Made by a program: the position numbers and the translations under genes | DNA from: Providencia sp. R33 | GTDB lineage: Bacteria; Pseudomonadota; Gammaproteobacteria; Enterobacterales; Enterobacteriaceae | Assembly: GCF_019343475.1 (NCBI RefSeq) | Contig: NZ_CP072453.1 | Span: 1,922,001-1,986,000, forward strand | DNA length: 64,000 nucleotides | Direction: 5' to 3' | The notes under the pieces: generated by a model | Database searches by the model: none | What the model saw: only the letters and a program-made list of their open reading frames with translations | What the model was told of the DNA's origin: nothing | Part shown: piece after piece, positions 53,505 to 61,419 of the stretch | How the letters are laid out: each line of letters starts with the position of its first letter | Numbering within the stretch: the stretch's first letter is position 1

Positions 53505-53885
53505 ACTTCATTCCTCCAACTGGATAAAGAGATTTGCATATTCTCTCAAGCATATACACCCGTTATTTTATTAAAAATTAACGTGCGTACGATATTCTTT
53601 GTTTGTCAGCACTTATAAAAACCGACAAAGCGATTCGACCGCGGATTTTAATGCTTCTTGCCCGATTACTCAAGTAAATATTGAAATAAATCGCGCTAAC
53701 GTATTTGAAAACTTAGCATTTGCGTAAGATTTTTAATCTTAGGAGGGTCGAAACTGTCAATTTCATACTCGGTTTTACACTCAAAAAAACGCGACGAGTA
53801 TACGTCAAACCATCTCATTTTATTGAGATAATACGTTAAACAGCGCCCAAATGAACGCTGTTTAACTATTACTATACTGGCTTAA
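53505..53885. other. Noncoding spacer between the two infC copies
   Basis: No open frame. Minus-strand hairpin TTAAACAGCG / CGCTGTTTAA (53836-53865) directly after the upstream copy, and a second short inverted repeat TTTGTC / GACAAA (about 53611-53637). A promoter for the downstream copy probably lies here but was not fixed. Confidence 0.45.
53836..53865 (-). terminator. Hairpin after upstream infC copy
   Basis: Ten-base-pair stem TTAAACAGCG / CGCTGTTTAA with a ten-base loop, about 20 bases after the stop; the following CGTATTAT has few T, so termination may be partial. Confidence 0.45.
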
Positions 53886-54425
53886 TTATTTTTTCTTTGG
53901 TGCCAATACCATGATCATCTGGCGACCTTCAATTCTTGAAGGGAATGACTCCACTGACGCCAGTTCATCCAGATCAGTTTTGATGCGGTTAAGCACTTCC
54001 AGACCAATCTGTTGGTGTGCCATTTCACGACCACGAAAACGCAGTGTAACTTTGGCTTTGTCACCTTCTTCCAAAAAGCGAATTAAACTACGCAGTTTAA
54101 CTTGGTAGTCCCCTTCGTCTGTTCCTGGACGGAATTTAATTTCCTTCACTTGAACAACTTTTTGTTTTTTCTTTTGTTCTTTCTGAGACTTACTCTTCTC
54201 ATAAAGATATTTACCGTAGTCCATAATGCGGCAAACTGGCGGCTCAGCATTTGGGCTGATTTCGACTAAGTCGACACCCGCTTCTTCTGCTTTAAAGAGT
54301 GCTTCACGCACACTCATGACACCAAGTTGCTCACCATCTAAACCAGTGACACGGATTTCAGTCGCACGGATCTCTTCGTTAATACGATTTGGACGTGCTG
54401 TTGGGAGTTTTTTTCCGCCTTTAAT
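53886..54425 (-). CDS. infC: Translation initiation factor IF-3, upstream copy
   Basis: 179 residues. Starts at ATT 54425 with SD GGAGGAATAAGGT, three bases after the thrS stop; the SD overlaps the last thrS codons. Reads IKGGKKLPTARPNRINEEIR, LVEISPNAEPPVCRIMDYGK (N-domain end), linker, then FRGREMAHQQIGLEVLNRI. IF-3 keeps 30S subunits free and rejects wrong start codons. AUU is among the codons it disfavours, giving negative feedback. This copy holds the ancestral position next to thrS. Confidence 0.95.
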   Translation of the reverse strand: MKGGKKLPTARPNRINEEIRATEIRVTGLDGEQLGVMSVREALFKAEEAGVDLVEISPNAEPPVCRIMDYGKYLYEKSKSQKEQKKKQKVVQVKEIKFRPGTDEGDYQVKLRSLIRFLEEGDKAKVTLRFRGREMAHQQIGLEVLNRIKTDLDELASVESFPSRIEGRQMIMVLAPKKK

Positions 54426-54428
54426 ACC

Positions 54429-56357
54429 TTATTCCTCCATCTGATTGAGTTGACGACTGCGGATCTCTTTTAGCAGTTCAGTCGTGAATTCGTTGACATC
54501 AATGCTGCCTAAATCTTTACCACGACGGGTACGTACGGCAACTTTACCTGATTCAACTTCTTTATCACCACAGACTAACATGTAAGGGACACGACGCAGT
54601 GTGTGTTCGCGGATCTTAAAGCCGATTTTCTCGTTACGTAAGTCCGCTTTTGCACGAATGCCAACACTTTGCAGCTTGTTTACTAATTCTTGAACATAGT
54701 CGGCTTGGCCGTCTGTAATGTTCATAACAACCACTTGTTGTGGTGCTAACCATGTTGGGAAGAAACCTGCATATTCTTCGGTTAAGATCCCGATAAAGCG
54801 TTCTAATGAACCCAAAACCGCACGGTGGATCATAACAGGAACGATGCGTTCATTGTTTTCGCCCACATAGGAAGCTGTTAAACGACCCGGTAAGAAGAAG
54901 TCTAACTGAACAGTACCGCATTGCCATGCACGGTCAAGGCAGTCATACAGTGTAAACTCAATTTTCGGGCCGTAGAATGCGCCTTCACCTGGCTGGTATT
55001 CAAATTCAATACCTTTAGATTTCAATGCATTCGCTAAATCTTCTTCCGCCTTATCCCACATCTCATCGGTACCGATGCGTTTTTCAGGGCGAGTTGACAG
55101 TTTAACGACAATTTTCTCAAAACCAAACGTCGCGTAAACGTCATAAATCATTTCAATACAACTGGTCACTTCACTTAAGATTTGCTCTTCTGTACAGAAG
55201 ATATGCGCATCATCCTGAGTAAAGCCACGCACACGCATTAAACCGTGCAGTGCACCTGATGGTTCATTACGGTGGCAACTACCAAATTCGGCCATACGCA
55301 GTGGTAAATCACGGTAAGATTTTAAACCTTGGTTGAAAATCTGTACGTGACCTGGGCAGTTCATTGGCTTAACACAATACTCACGGTTTTCAGAGGATGT
55401 AGTGAACATCGCATCTTTGTAGTTTTCCCAGTGACCTGTTTTTTCCCACAGTACGCGGTCCATCATGAATGGGCCTTTAACTTCCTGATAGTTATATGCT
55501 TTCAGTTTTGTACGTACAAAAGTTTCCAGCTCACGGAAAATTGTCCAACCATCATTATGCCAGAACGCCATACCTGGCGCTTCTTCTTGCATATGGTATA
55601 AGTCTAACTGTTTACCAATTTTACGGTGGTCGCGTTTAGCCGCTTCTTCTAAACGTAATAAATAAGCCGCTAATTGTTTTTTATCAGCCCATGCTGTGCC
55701 GTAAATACGTTGCAGCATTTTGTTGTCGCTATTGCCGCGCCAGTAGGCACCTGCCACTTTTTGTAATTTAAAGTGGTGACAAAAACGCATATTCGGTACG
55801 TGCGGGCCACGGCACATATCCACATATTCTTCGTGATGATACAAACCAGGGCGGTCATCTTGGCTAATATTTTGATCCAAAATTTCGACTTTATAGTCTT
55901 CGCCACGGGCAACAAATGTCTCGCGAGCTTCAGCCCAAGAAACACGTTTTTTCACCACGTCATAATCTGTTTTGGCAAGCTCAAGCATACGCTTTTCAAG
56001 CTTTTCCAAATCTTCCTGCGTCAGCATATGGTCTAAATCGATATCATAGTAAAAACCATTATCGATAGTTGGACCGATTGCCATTTTGGTGTTTGGCCAT
56101 AATTGTTTGATTGCATGACCTAATAAATGAGCGCAAGAGTGACGAATAATTTCGAGTCCGTCATCATCTTTACTCGTAATAATGGACACGTTTGCATCAT
56201 GTTCAATCATTTCACATGCATCAACACGTTCGCCATTGATGCGACCAGCGATACATGCTTTTGCTAAACCCGCGCCAATATCGCGAGCCACGTCCATCAC
56301 AGAAACTGGATGGTCAAACTGACGCTGACTTCCATCAGGAAGAGTAATAACAGGCAT
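54429..56357 (-). CDS. thrS: Threonine-tRNA ligase
   Basis: 642 residues from ATG 56357 (MPVITLPDGSQRQF), equal to E. coli; the frame reaches 56390 without support. TGS and editing domains (residues ~1-225, with the HxxxH zinc-like HSCAHLLGHA), class II catalytic core (MNCPGHVQIFNQGLKSYRD split at MNCPGHVQIF) with zinc ligand Cys, and anticodon-binding domain at the C terminus. AAGGATTT before the ATG. The 220-base leader should hold the tRNA-like operator used for autocontrol in E. coli. Confidence 0.96.
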   Translation of the reverse strand: MPVITLPDGSQRQFDHPVSVMDVARDIGAGLAKACIAGRINGERVDACEMIEHDANVSIITSKDDDGLEIIRHSCAHLLGHAIKQLWPNTKMAIGPTIDNGFYYDIDLDHMLTQEDLEKLEKRMLELAKTDYDVVKKRVSWAEARETFVARGEDYKVEILDQNISQDDRPGLYHHEEYVDMCRGPHVPNMRFCHHFKLQKVAGAYWRGNSDNKMLQRIYGTAWADKKQLAAYLLRLEEAAKRDHRKIGKQLDLYHMQEEAPGMAFWHNDGWTIFRELETFVRTKLKAYNYQEVKGPFMMDRVLWEKTGHWENYKDAMFTTSSENREYCVKPMNCPGHVQIFNQGLKSYRDLPLRMAEFGSCHRNEPSGALHGLMRVRGFTQDDAHIFCTEEQILSEVTSCIEMIYDVYATFGFEKIVVKLSTRPEKRIGTDEMWDKAEEDLANALKSKGIEFEYQPGEGAFYGPKIEFTLYDCLDRAWQCGTVQLDFFLPGRLTASYVGENNERIVPVMIHRAVLGSLERFIGILTEEYAGFFPTWLAPQQVVVMNITDGQADYVQELVNKLQSVGIRAKADLRNEKIGFKIREHTLRRVPYMLVCGDKEVESGKVAVRTRRGKDLGSIDVNEFTTELLKEIRSRQLNQMEE

Positions 56358-56615
56358 TAAAAAATCCTTATCAGCAGTGGTGACCCACACGCCAGATCAC
56401 TTGCTTGATGATTCCAAAGTTTATAAATCAATACGTTACTAACGATTTCTCACTTCACTGTGCGAGATATGTACACAATTATAGGCAATTCAAGTCAACA
56501 TAATTTGATACATCGCTAGTTACTCAACTATCAATGATAACACAGACATATTTTATGGCGATAGCGCAAAGGCGTTTATTGTGCCTCAATATATGAAAAA
56601 TCAACACCTTCCCGA

Positions 56616-57203
56616 TTAAATGGCAAATAAGCTCTCCAAAGCAGGAATTCGTTTTTCTTTTTTCTCAAATGAAAGCCGATACCAATGCGATCCACTAGGT
56701 GCGACTAATTCTTCAGCAATAATCTTATTCTGTTTAATCGCGATATAATTTTTAAGGGTATTCCATAACGAGTACAAAATATATGCCACAAACATCAATG
56801 CGAATATCTGCACATAAATATTATCCACAAAATAGATTTGCTGAAGAATATACACACAAAAAACAGCTTGAATAAGCGCCCTTAAAATAAATGCTTTACC
56901 AAAGAACGATTGACCCTGTTGTAAAATAGCAAAACAAGGATTTGCTAAAGATTGTCTTTTCTCTTCGACAGGAATGCCTTGGATATAAACCATCCAATCC
57001 GAAATATCACTGTTTTTTAAAACAACTCCCTTTTCTTTCATTCCATGAATTTTAAAAGAAACGGCTACCGCCCATACCACACCGATAGCGAGCAAATATA
57101 TAATAAACCCACTAACTGAAAAAAAACCAAGAACAAGACTTATCACAATTATGCATGCTAGCTTTCCAGAATTAATCCAAAATGGTGCAACTTGGTAGCT
57201 CAT
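56616..57203 (-). CDS. Hypothetical four-helix membrane protein
   Basis: 195 residues with hydrophobic segments at about 13-30, 33-52, 105-122 and 128-147, flanking a cytoplasmic or periplasmic loop with SDISDWMVYIQGIP. C-terminal tail WYRLSFEKKEKRIPALESL is charged. Not recognised as a named family. It stands after thrS on the same strand but 250 bases away; the next gene upstream is a methyltransferase-like membrane protein, so the three genes 56.6-58.2 kb may be co-transcribed. Confidence 0.6.
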   Translation of the reverse strand: MSYQVAPFWINSGKLACIIVISLVLGFFSVSGFIIYLLAIGVVWAVAVSFKIHGMKEKGVVLKNSDISDWMVYIQGIPVEEKRQSLANPCFAILQQGQSFFGKAFILRALIQAVFCVYILQQIYFVDNIYVQIFALMFVAYILYSLWNTLKNYIAIKQNKIIAEELVAPSGSHWYRLSFEKKEKRIPALESLFAI

Positions 57204-57272
57204 TGATATTCCTAATTATCAAATCAAAAAGTAGCGATCATTATAATTGAGAAAGCGTCTCATTAACATTAT

Positions 57273-57722
57273 TTATAACCAACGTCGAGTCTGTTTGCGA
57301 TAACGTTCCCATTCTTCACTGAATGCTGTTGATAAAAAGCGTTCTTCTTGCGGGATGGTATACAAATCTGTCATCAACCAAAAAACTAAGGCAGAGACTA
57401 AAAAGTAAGGTGAATGTGAAAAAAAAGCCAATGCTAAGCTCATGGAAGTAAATGCTAAATACATCGGATTTCGAGATAGTCGATAGGGACCATTAGTAAC
57501 AAGGTGCGTTGCTTGAACACTTGGATTTGGCGACGTTTTATGTTTATAAAAATAAAATAAGCTCGTAGCCACCCAACTGACACTTTCGAGAGCGACTAAG
57601 ATACCGAGGATCCCCATCCAACCTGAAAACTGCCAAACTAAAGCATCGTGTTTGAATAAAAAATAAACTGCCACACCATTGGCGACTAGCCAGTTTAATA
57701 ATGGGTATTTTAAAATTCTCAT
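57273..57722 (-). CDS. Isoprenylcysteine carboxyl methyltransferase / PEMT-like membrane protein
   Basis: 149 residues, four predicted membrane helices. LVTNGPYRLSRNPMYLAFT is the conserved GxYxxxRNPMY cofactor-binding box, and PQEERFLSTAFSEEWERYR followed by RRWL is the ExxL...F...Y..Y....RW end of the ICMT/PEMT superfamily (PF04140/PF04191). Bacterial members methylate unknown or lipid substrates. Substrate cannot be given from sequence. Confidence 0.7.
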   Translation of the reverse strand: MRILKYPLLNWLVANGVAVYFLFKHDALVWQFSGWMGILGILVALESVSWVATSLFYFYKHKTSPNPSVQATHLVTNGPYRLSRNPMYLAFTSMSLALAFFSHSPYFLVSALVFWLMTDLYTIPQEERFLSTAFSEEWERYRKQTRRWL

Positions 57723-57822
57723 TATGCTGCCTTAAACTCTAAATGAGGTTAATCAGCATACCATAAAACAACGAGGGAACTTTGTGTTGTCTATTATGAA
57801 GTGGAATAACAGACTCAAAAAA

Positions 57823-58224
57823 TTAATTACTGTGCCCTAAAGAGAACACACTCTTTAAGCCTTCTAATTTGCTGTATTCCTGTTGACATACCATATTACG
57901 GACATCGGAAGGCATAGAGTCTACCCTAGCCTGTATATTCATTAATTGTTCATCTAGACTATTCATGCCTTTTATATCCACAACATCCTGATTCACCTTC
58001 AGGTAATCTGCAAAACTTTGTAAGTTATTTTGCAAACTATCGCAAACATTATTGCTGACAAGGCCTTGGGGTAATACAGAACTTAATGATGCAGGGATCA
58101 GCTGTGACAAACTGGGGTAAATATTTTGTTTCCATTGCTGGGGAAAAACAATGAGCATTATTGAGATAGCTAAAATAATTAGCATTGATGCTCCTCCAGC
58201 AAACGTCGCTATCAGTTTTTTCAT
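57823..58224 (-). CDS. Small signal-anchored hypothetical protein
   Basis: About 133 residues from ATG 58224 (a TTG two codons upstream is also open). One N-terminal hydrophobic segment (GASMLIILAISIMLIVF) that may be an uncleaved anchor, then a helical, polar periplasmic part with two cysteines (NNVCDSL and NMVCQQE) about 50 residues apart, possibly a disulfide. No family recognised. Confidence 0.5.
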   Translation of the reverse strand: MKKLIATFAGGASMLIILAISIMLIVFPQQWKQNIYPSLSQLIPASLSSVLPQGLVSNNVCDSLQNNLQSFADYLKVNQDVVDIKGMNSLDEQLMNIQARVDSMPSDVRNMVCQQEYSKLEGLKSVFSLGHSN

Positions 58225-58373
58225 ACTCAACCCTACAATTCAAAATAACTTGAGCATAGGATATACAATTGTGCGTAAAGCAATTTTTAAAATTAAAAAT
58301 ACTTTGTAAAGAAAATTCTAGCGACTTTCGGCTATTTAAAGAAACCTCATCATTTCAATTCAATGAGACGGCT

Positions 58374-58883
58374 TTAAGCTAGTTGCTTATAAAAAAGTGT
58401 CGTTCCTTCAAATTGACCTTGTGAATTAACCACAAAGCGTGGAATTTCACCAACCTCGGTGTATCCTTGTTTTCGATATAAGACCGATGCAACATCTTGG
58501 CTACGGGTATCAAGCACTAATAAAGTTCGATGATTTTCCAGTGCAATTTTCTCGGCATAATTGAGTAACTCTGTTGCAATTCCGCGTTGCCGAAATTGGC
58601 TATGAACCAGCAATTTTTCAACATCCCCACGATGCAGCCCATTCGCTTTTATGCATAGTGCAATTTGTACAGCACCTACTATTTTCTCATCTTCAATACA
58701 CACCATAAGAAAACGTTTTTTTTGCATTAAATCTAACTTTACTTGTTGCCAATAACCCAAGGCTTCATCAAGAGATAATGGTGCGAGAAACCCCACAGAA
58801 GCACCATGTTCGACACTATCAATTAATAAATGGGCCAGTTGCTGCTCAAAATTACCTATTGTAAAAAGCGTTAAGATTTTCAT
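58374..58883 (-). CDS. GNAT-family N-acetyltransferase
   Basis: About 169 residues from ATG 58883 with AAGGTG upstream; a TTG-started longer form (58904) overlaps the fosA-like stop. Acetyl-CoA-binding motif A: VEKLLVHSQFRQRGIATELL (the QxRGxG/A loop is QFRQRGIA), then the EKIALENHRTLLVLDTRS strand-helix and YRKQGYTEVGEIPRF. The N-terminal part resembles acetyltransferases of the aminoglycoside/small-molecule kind. Starts about 18 bases after the fosA-like gene, so both are likely on one mRNA. Confidence 0.8.
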   Translation of the reverse strand: MKILTLFTIGNFEQQLAHLLIDSVEHGASVGFLAPLSLDEALGYWQQVKLDLMQKKRFLMVCIEDEKIVGAVQIALCIKANGLHRGDVEKLLVHSQFRQRGIATELLNYAEKIALENHRTLLVLDTRSQDVASVLYRKQGYTEVGEIPRFVVNSQGQFEGTTLFYKQLA

Positions 58884-58900
58884 ATTCACCTTACTATTTA

Positions 58901-59314
58901 TCAATAAAATTCCATGCCTTCATAAGGCATAGCTTGGCAGCTTTGTAAACGTTGGTTTAAATTCCCCACATGCAACTCTAATTTGTGTCCATCAGGATCA
59001 AGAAAATAAAAAGAATCCCCTTCACTCTTATTTTCTTTCCACATCACAATTTCATTTTCTTTTAACGTATTAACCAACAGAGGGAAATCACTCTCTGATA
59101 TGGAAAATGCATAGTGAGTATAATCTGTTTCACTTGGTGATAAATATTGACGCAATGTATCAACGGACAAACACAGCCATAGATCACCACACGAAATATA
59201 CGCCCCGTTATTCCACTTTGCGTGCAATTTCATCCCTAATAACGATTGATAAAAATAAACGCTTTTTGATATATCACTTACAGCTAAGGTCAAATGATTA
59301 ATTCCATTTAACAT
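58901..59314 (-). CDS. fosA: FosA-type fosfomycin glutathione transferase
   Basis: 137 residues, glyoxalase/bleomycin-resistance (VOC) fold. The metal ligands align with FosA: His7 in MLNGINHLTLAVSD, His67 in DYTHYAFS, Glu113 in DPDGHKLELHVGNL. WNNGAYISCGDLWLCLS and SEGDSFYFLDPDG are close to FosA. FosA adds glutathione to fosfomycin using Mn2+ and K+. The chromosomal position with no transposon nearby suggests an intrinsic gene. Confidence 0.88.
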   Translation of the reverse strand: MLNGINHLTLAVSDISKSVYFYQSLLGMKLHAKWNNGAYISCGDLWLCLSVDTLRQYLSPSETDYTHYAFSISESDFPLLVNTLKENEIVMWKENKSEGDSFYFLDPDGHKLELHVGNLNQRLQSCQAMPYEGMEFY

Positions 59315-59395
59315 ACAGTTTTTCTCGTTTTATATATTAAAAAAATATCTTTTAACGAATTTACATAAATTATCAGTAAATCACATTGCAAAGGA

Positions 59396-59480
59396 TATAC
59401 TGTTTAACACATCGACATTAGACAACCTGTTAATAGATGCCCTTGACCTTTTTATGGCCCCCATAAGAAGGTTTTTTTTT
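59396..59480 (+). ncRNA. Candidate small RNA with strong terminator
   Basis: A strong terminator (ACCTTTTTATGG / CCATAAGAAGGT, 12 pairs with a three-base loop, 59446-59472, then nine T) has no plus-strand gene upstream: fosA starts at 59314 on the other strand. A -10-like TATACT at 59396-59401 would give a transcript of about 72 bases starting near 59408 (AACACATCGAC). The -35 is poor. The long T-tail fits an Hfq-binding RNA. No known family recognised. Confidence 0.45.
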
Positions 59481-59546
59481 GCCTATCAAAATTGCATACT
59501 TTTAGCACAAGAAGCTATCCAATTGTAAATTAAGTAGTTATCTAGG

Positions 59547-59592
59547 TTATTCACAAACGAACGTGGCAGTTATCCACAGTTAATGTGAACAA
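59547..59592. promoter_or_regulatory. Cluster of three DnaA-box-like sites
   Basis: TTATTCACA (59547-59555), TTATCCACA (59570-59578, perfect R-box) and TGTGAACAA (59584-59592, inverted, one mismatch) within 46 bases of noncoding DNA. In the rest of 59315-59776 I see only the candidate RNA and the marC leader. Confidence 0.5.
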
Positions 59593-59776
59593 CTCAAGCC
59601 ATTCTCTGATGAATTATAGTACGCACTTATTCCTAATATTCATTGCATTTATTCCGATTCAATAATAAAACATTTATGTAACCAAAAATGCTAAGATACA
59701 GATCTATAACAACTTTCGTTATTATTTAGGATAAGGAAACTCACTTACATTTATCAGGAGCTTGAATTTAATCACT

Positions 59777-60481
59777 ATGACAAATTTCCTAGAACTCTTT
59801 CAAGCCGTTGGTATTGGCCTTGTTTTGCTCCTTCCTCTTGCTAACCCATTAACAGCAATTGCGGTCATGCTGAGTATTTCAGCCAATATGACTAAAGAGC
59901 AACGCAATCACCAAGCTTTCCTCGCCTCAATCTATGTTTTTGCCATAATGACCATTGCTTTTTATGCTGGCCAACTTGTGATGAATACATTTGGTATATC
60001 AATACCAGGTTTACGTATCGCAGGTGGATTAATTGTTGCTTTTATTGGTTTTGGAATGCTGTTTCCAAATAACGATTCATCAGATGATTCATCAACAACA
60101 CCATTAGATGATCCTAGTGTGTCCAAAAAGCGCCAAGAATCGCCAAATATCGCCTTTGTGCCTTTAGCTATGCCAAGTACCGCAGGGCCAGGTACCATTG
60201 CGATGATCATCAGTTCGACCGCGTCGTTGCAAGGGAATGTGACCTTTGCACCTTGGGTGCTTAAAGTGGCACCCGTCATTACCTTTCTTTTAGCCAGTTT
60301 AATTGTGTGGATTGGTTTACGCGGGGCGACGTCAATTATGAGGTGGTTAGGAAATAGTGGTATTGATGCGATTGCTCGCGTAATGGGCTTTTTATTAATT
60401 TGTATGGGAGTGCAATTTGTTATCAACGGTATCGTTGAAATTATTGCACAACTCCCACACTTATTAACGGAATATCAATAA
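59777..60481 (+). CDS. marC: MarC-family integral membrane protein
   Basis: Six-helix inner-membrane protein of the MarC/NAAT family; despite the name E. coli MarC has no proven role in multiple resistance. About 234 residues from ATG 59777; a TTG at 59762 is also in frame. GLVLLLPLANPLTAIAV, FGISIPGLRIAGGLIVAFIG and FVPLAMPSTAGPGTIAMIIS are near identical to E. coli MarC. A longer hydrophilic loop (NNDSSDDSSTTPLDD) is seen at residues ~98-120. Its stop overlaps the convergent emtA by seven bases. Confidence 0.9.
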   Translation: MTNFLELFQAVGIGLVLLLPLANPLTAIAVMLSISANMTKEQRNHQAFLASIYVFAIMTIAFYAGQLVMNTFGISIPGLRIAGGLIVAFIGFGMLFPNNDSSDDSSTTPLDDPSVSKKRQESPNIAFVPLAMPSTAGPGTIAMIISSTASLQGNVTFAPWVLKVAPVITFLLASLIVWIGLRGATSIMRWLGNSGIDAIARVMGFLLICMGVQFVINGIVEIIAQLPHLLTEYQ

Positions 60482-61134
60482 GGCATCGCTAAGGCATTGT
60501 AAGCATTTTTAACTTTCCACAAATAACGTGGTGCCTGTGGTGCAGGGTGCTTAGCTTGTACATGCTGATAAAATTCTTCAGGTGATAAATTATTAATCAT
60601 CGCTATCGCCCTGCCTTTATCGTTGTCAAAGGTTCTTAGCAATGCACCAGCCCCATTCACGTATGCAACAACCGTTGCGTAATACAGTGTTTGAGGGTGG
60701 TTTATTCCTGCAAGGTGCTGGTCTCTTAATATCCGAATATAGGCCGTGCCAATATCAATATTTTTCCGAGGGTCTTTTAAATCACTGGAGCTAGGCTCGC
60801 CAGATTTACCTTGGAAACGATAAGCATCACGCCCTGCTGTCGAGGCTTTAATTTGCATCAAGCCAATCGCGTTCGATTTGCTCACCACTTCTGGCCTAAA
60901 ATTAGATTCAACCTCAATAATTGCCCTAATAAGCGTTTCATCAACGCTATAACGCGAAGCAGAGTCACGAATGAATTCATCAAACGGAGTTCGTGGGAAT
61001 GAGTTATTTTGTGCTGTTGTTGGCAACGTATTTTGGTTACCCAACATCCGCGTTTTCGTTGTTTGCCTATCTGGCTCACTGGAGCAACCGGCAAGTAGCA
61101 GTAGCACAAAAGCACCGCTGATTATTTTTTTCAC
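60475..61134 (-). CDS. emtA: Membrane-bound endolytic lytic transglycosylase (EmtA/MltE)
   Basis: Cuts peptidoglycan strands internally, leaving 1,6-anhydroMurNAc ends. GTG start at 61134 with AGAGGA upstream gives 219 residues; the open frame to 61182 has no signal. Lipobox LLLLAGC at residues ~11-17 sends it to the outer membrane. Lysozyme-like SLT domain: IIEVESNFRPEVV has the catalytic glutamate, SNAIGLMQIKASTAGRD and VAYVNGAGALLRTFD follow, ending HPAPQAPRYLWKV as in E. coli EmtA. Confidence 0.9.
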   Translation of the reverse strand: MKKIISGAFVLLLLAGCSSEPDRQTTKTRMLGNQNTLPTTAQNNSFPRTPFDEFIRDSASRYSVDETLIRAIIEVESNFRPEVVSKSNAIGLMQIKASTAGRDAYRFQGKSGEPSSSDLKDPRKNIDIGTAYIRILRDQHLAGINHPQTLYYATVVAYVNGAGALLRTFDNDKGRAIAMINNLSPEEFYQHVQAKHPAPQAPRYLWKVKNAYNALAMPY

Positions 61135-61314
61135 TGTTGTATCCTCTGCTATCAAAGCCAACGGGAGAATAACTAATCCCAAGAAAAATAAAATAATTTT
61201 TACTTAACTTTTACTTCAGGACGTGTTTTAGTCATACAAATTAATAATGAGTGATAAAAAACCAATAATAACTATAGATGCAACTCCTCATTTTTTATGT
61301 TTATTTTTATAAAT

Positions 61315-61333
61315 GATATTGATAATCATTATC
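61315..61333. promoter_or_regulatory. Fur box upstream of sitA
   Basis: GATATTGATAATCATTATC matches 18 of 19 positions of the Fur consensus, about 90 bases before sitA. Confidence 0.85.
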
Positions 61334-61419
61334 AGTTGAGTTATAAAATGGAATTGTTATAAACCATAACAACCATACTGTTAAAAAATGTTAAGCCTAA
61401 AATGTCAGGGTCAACTTTT

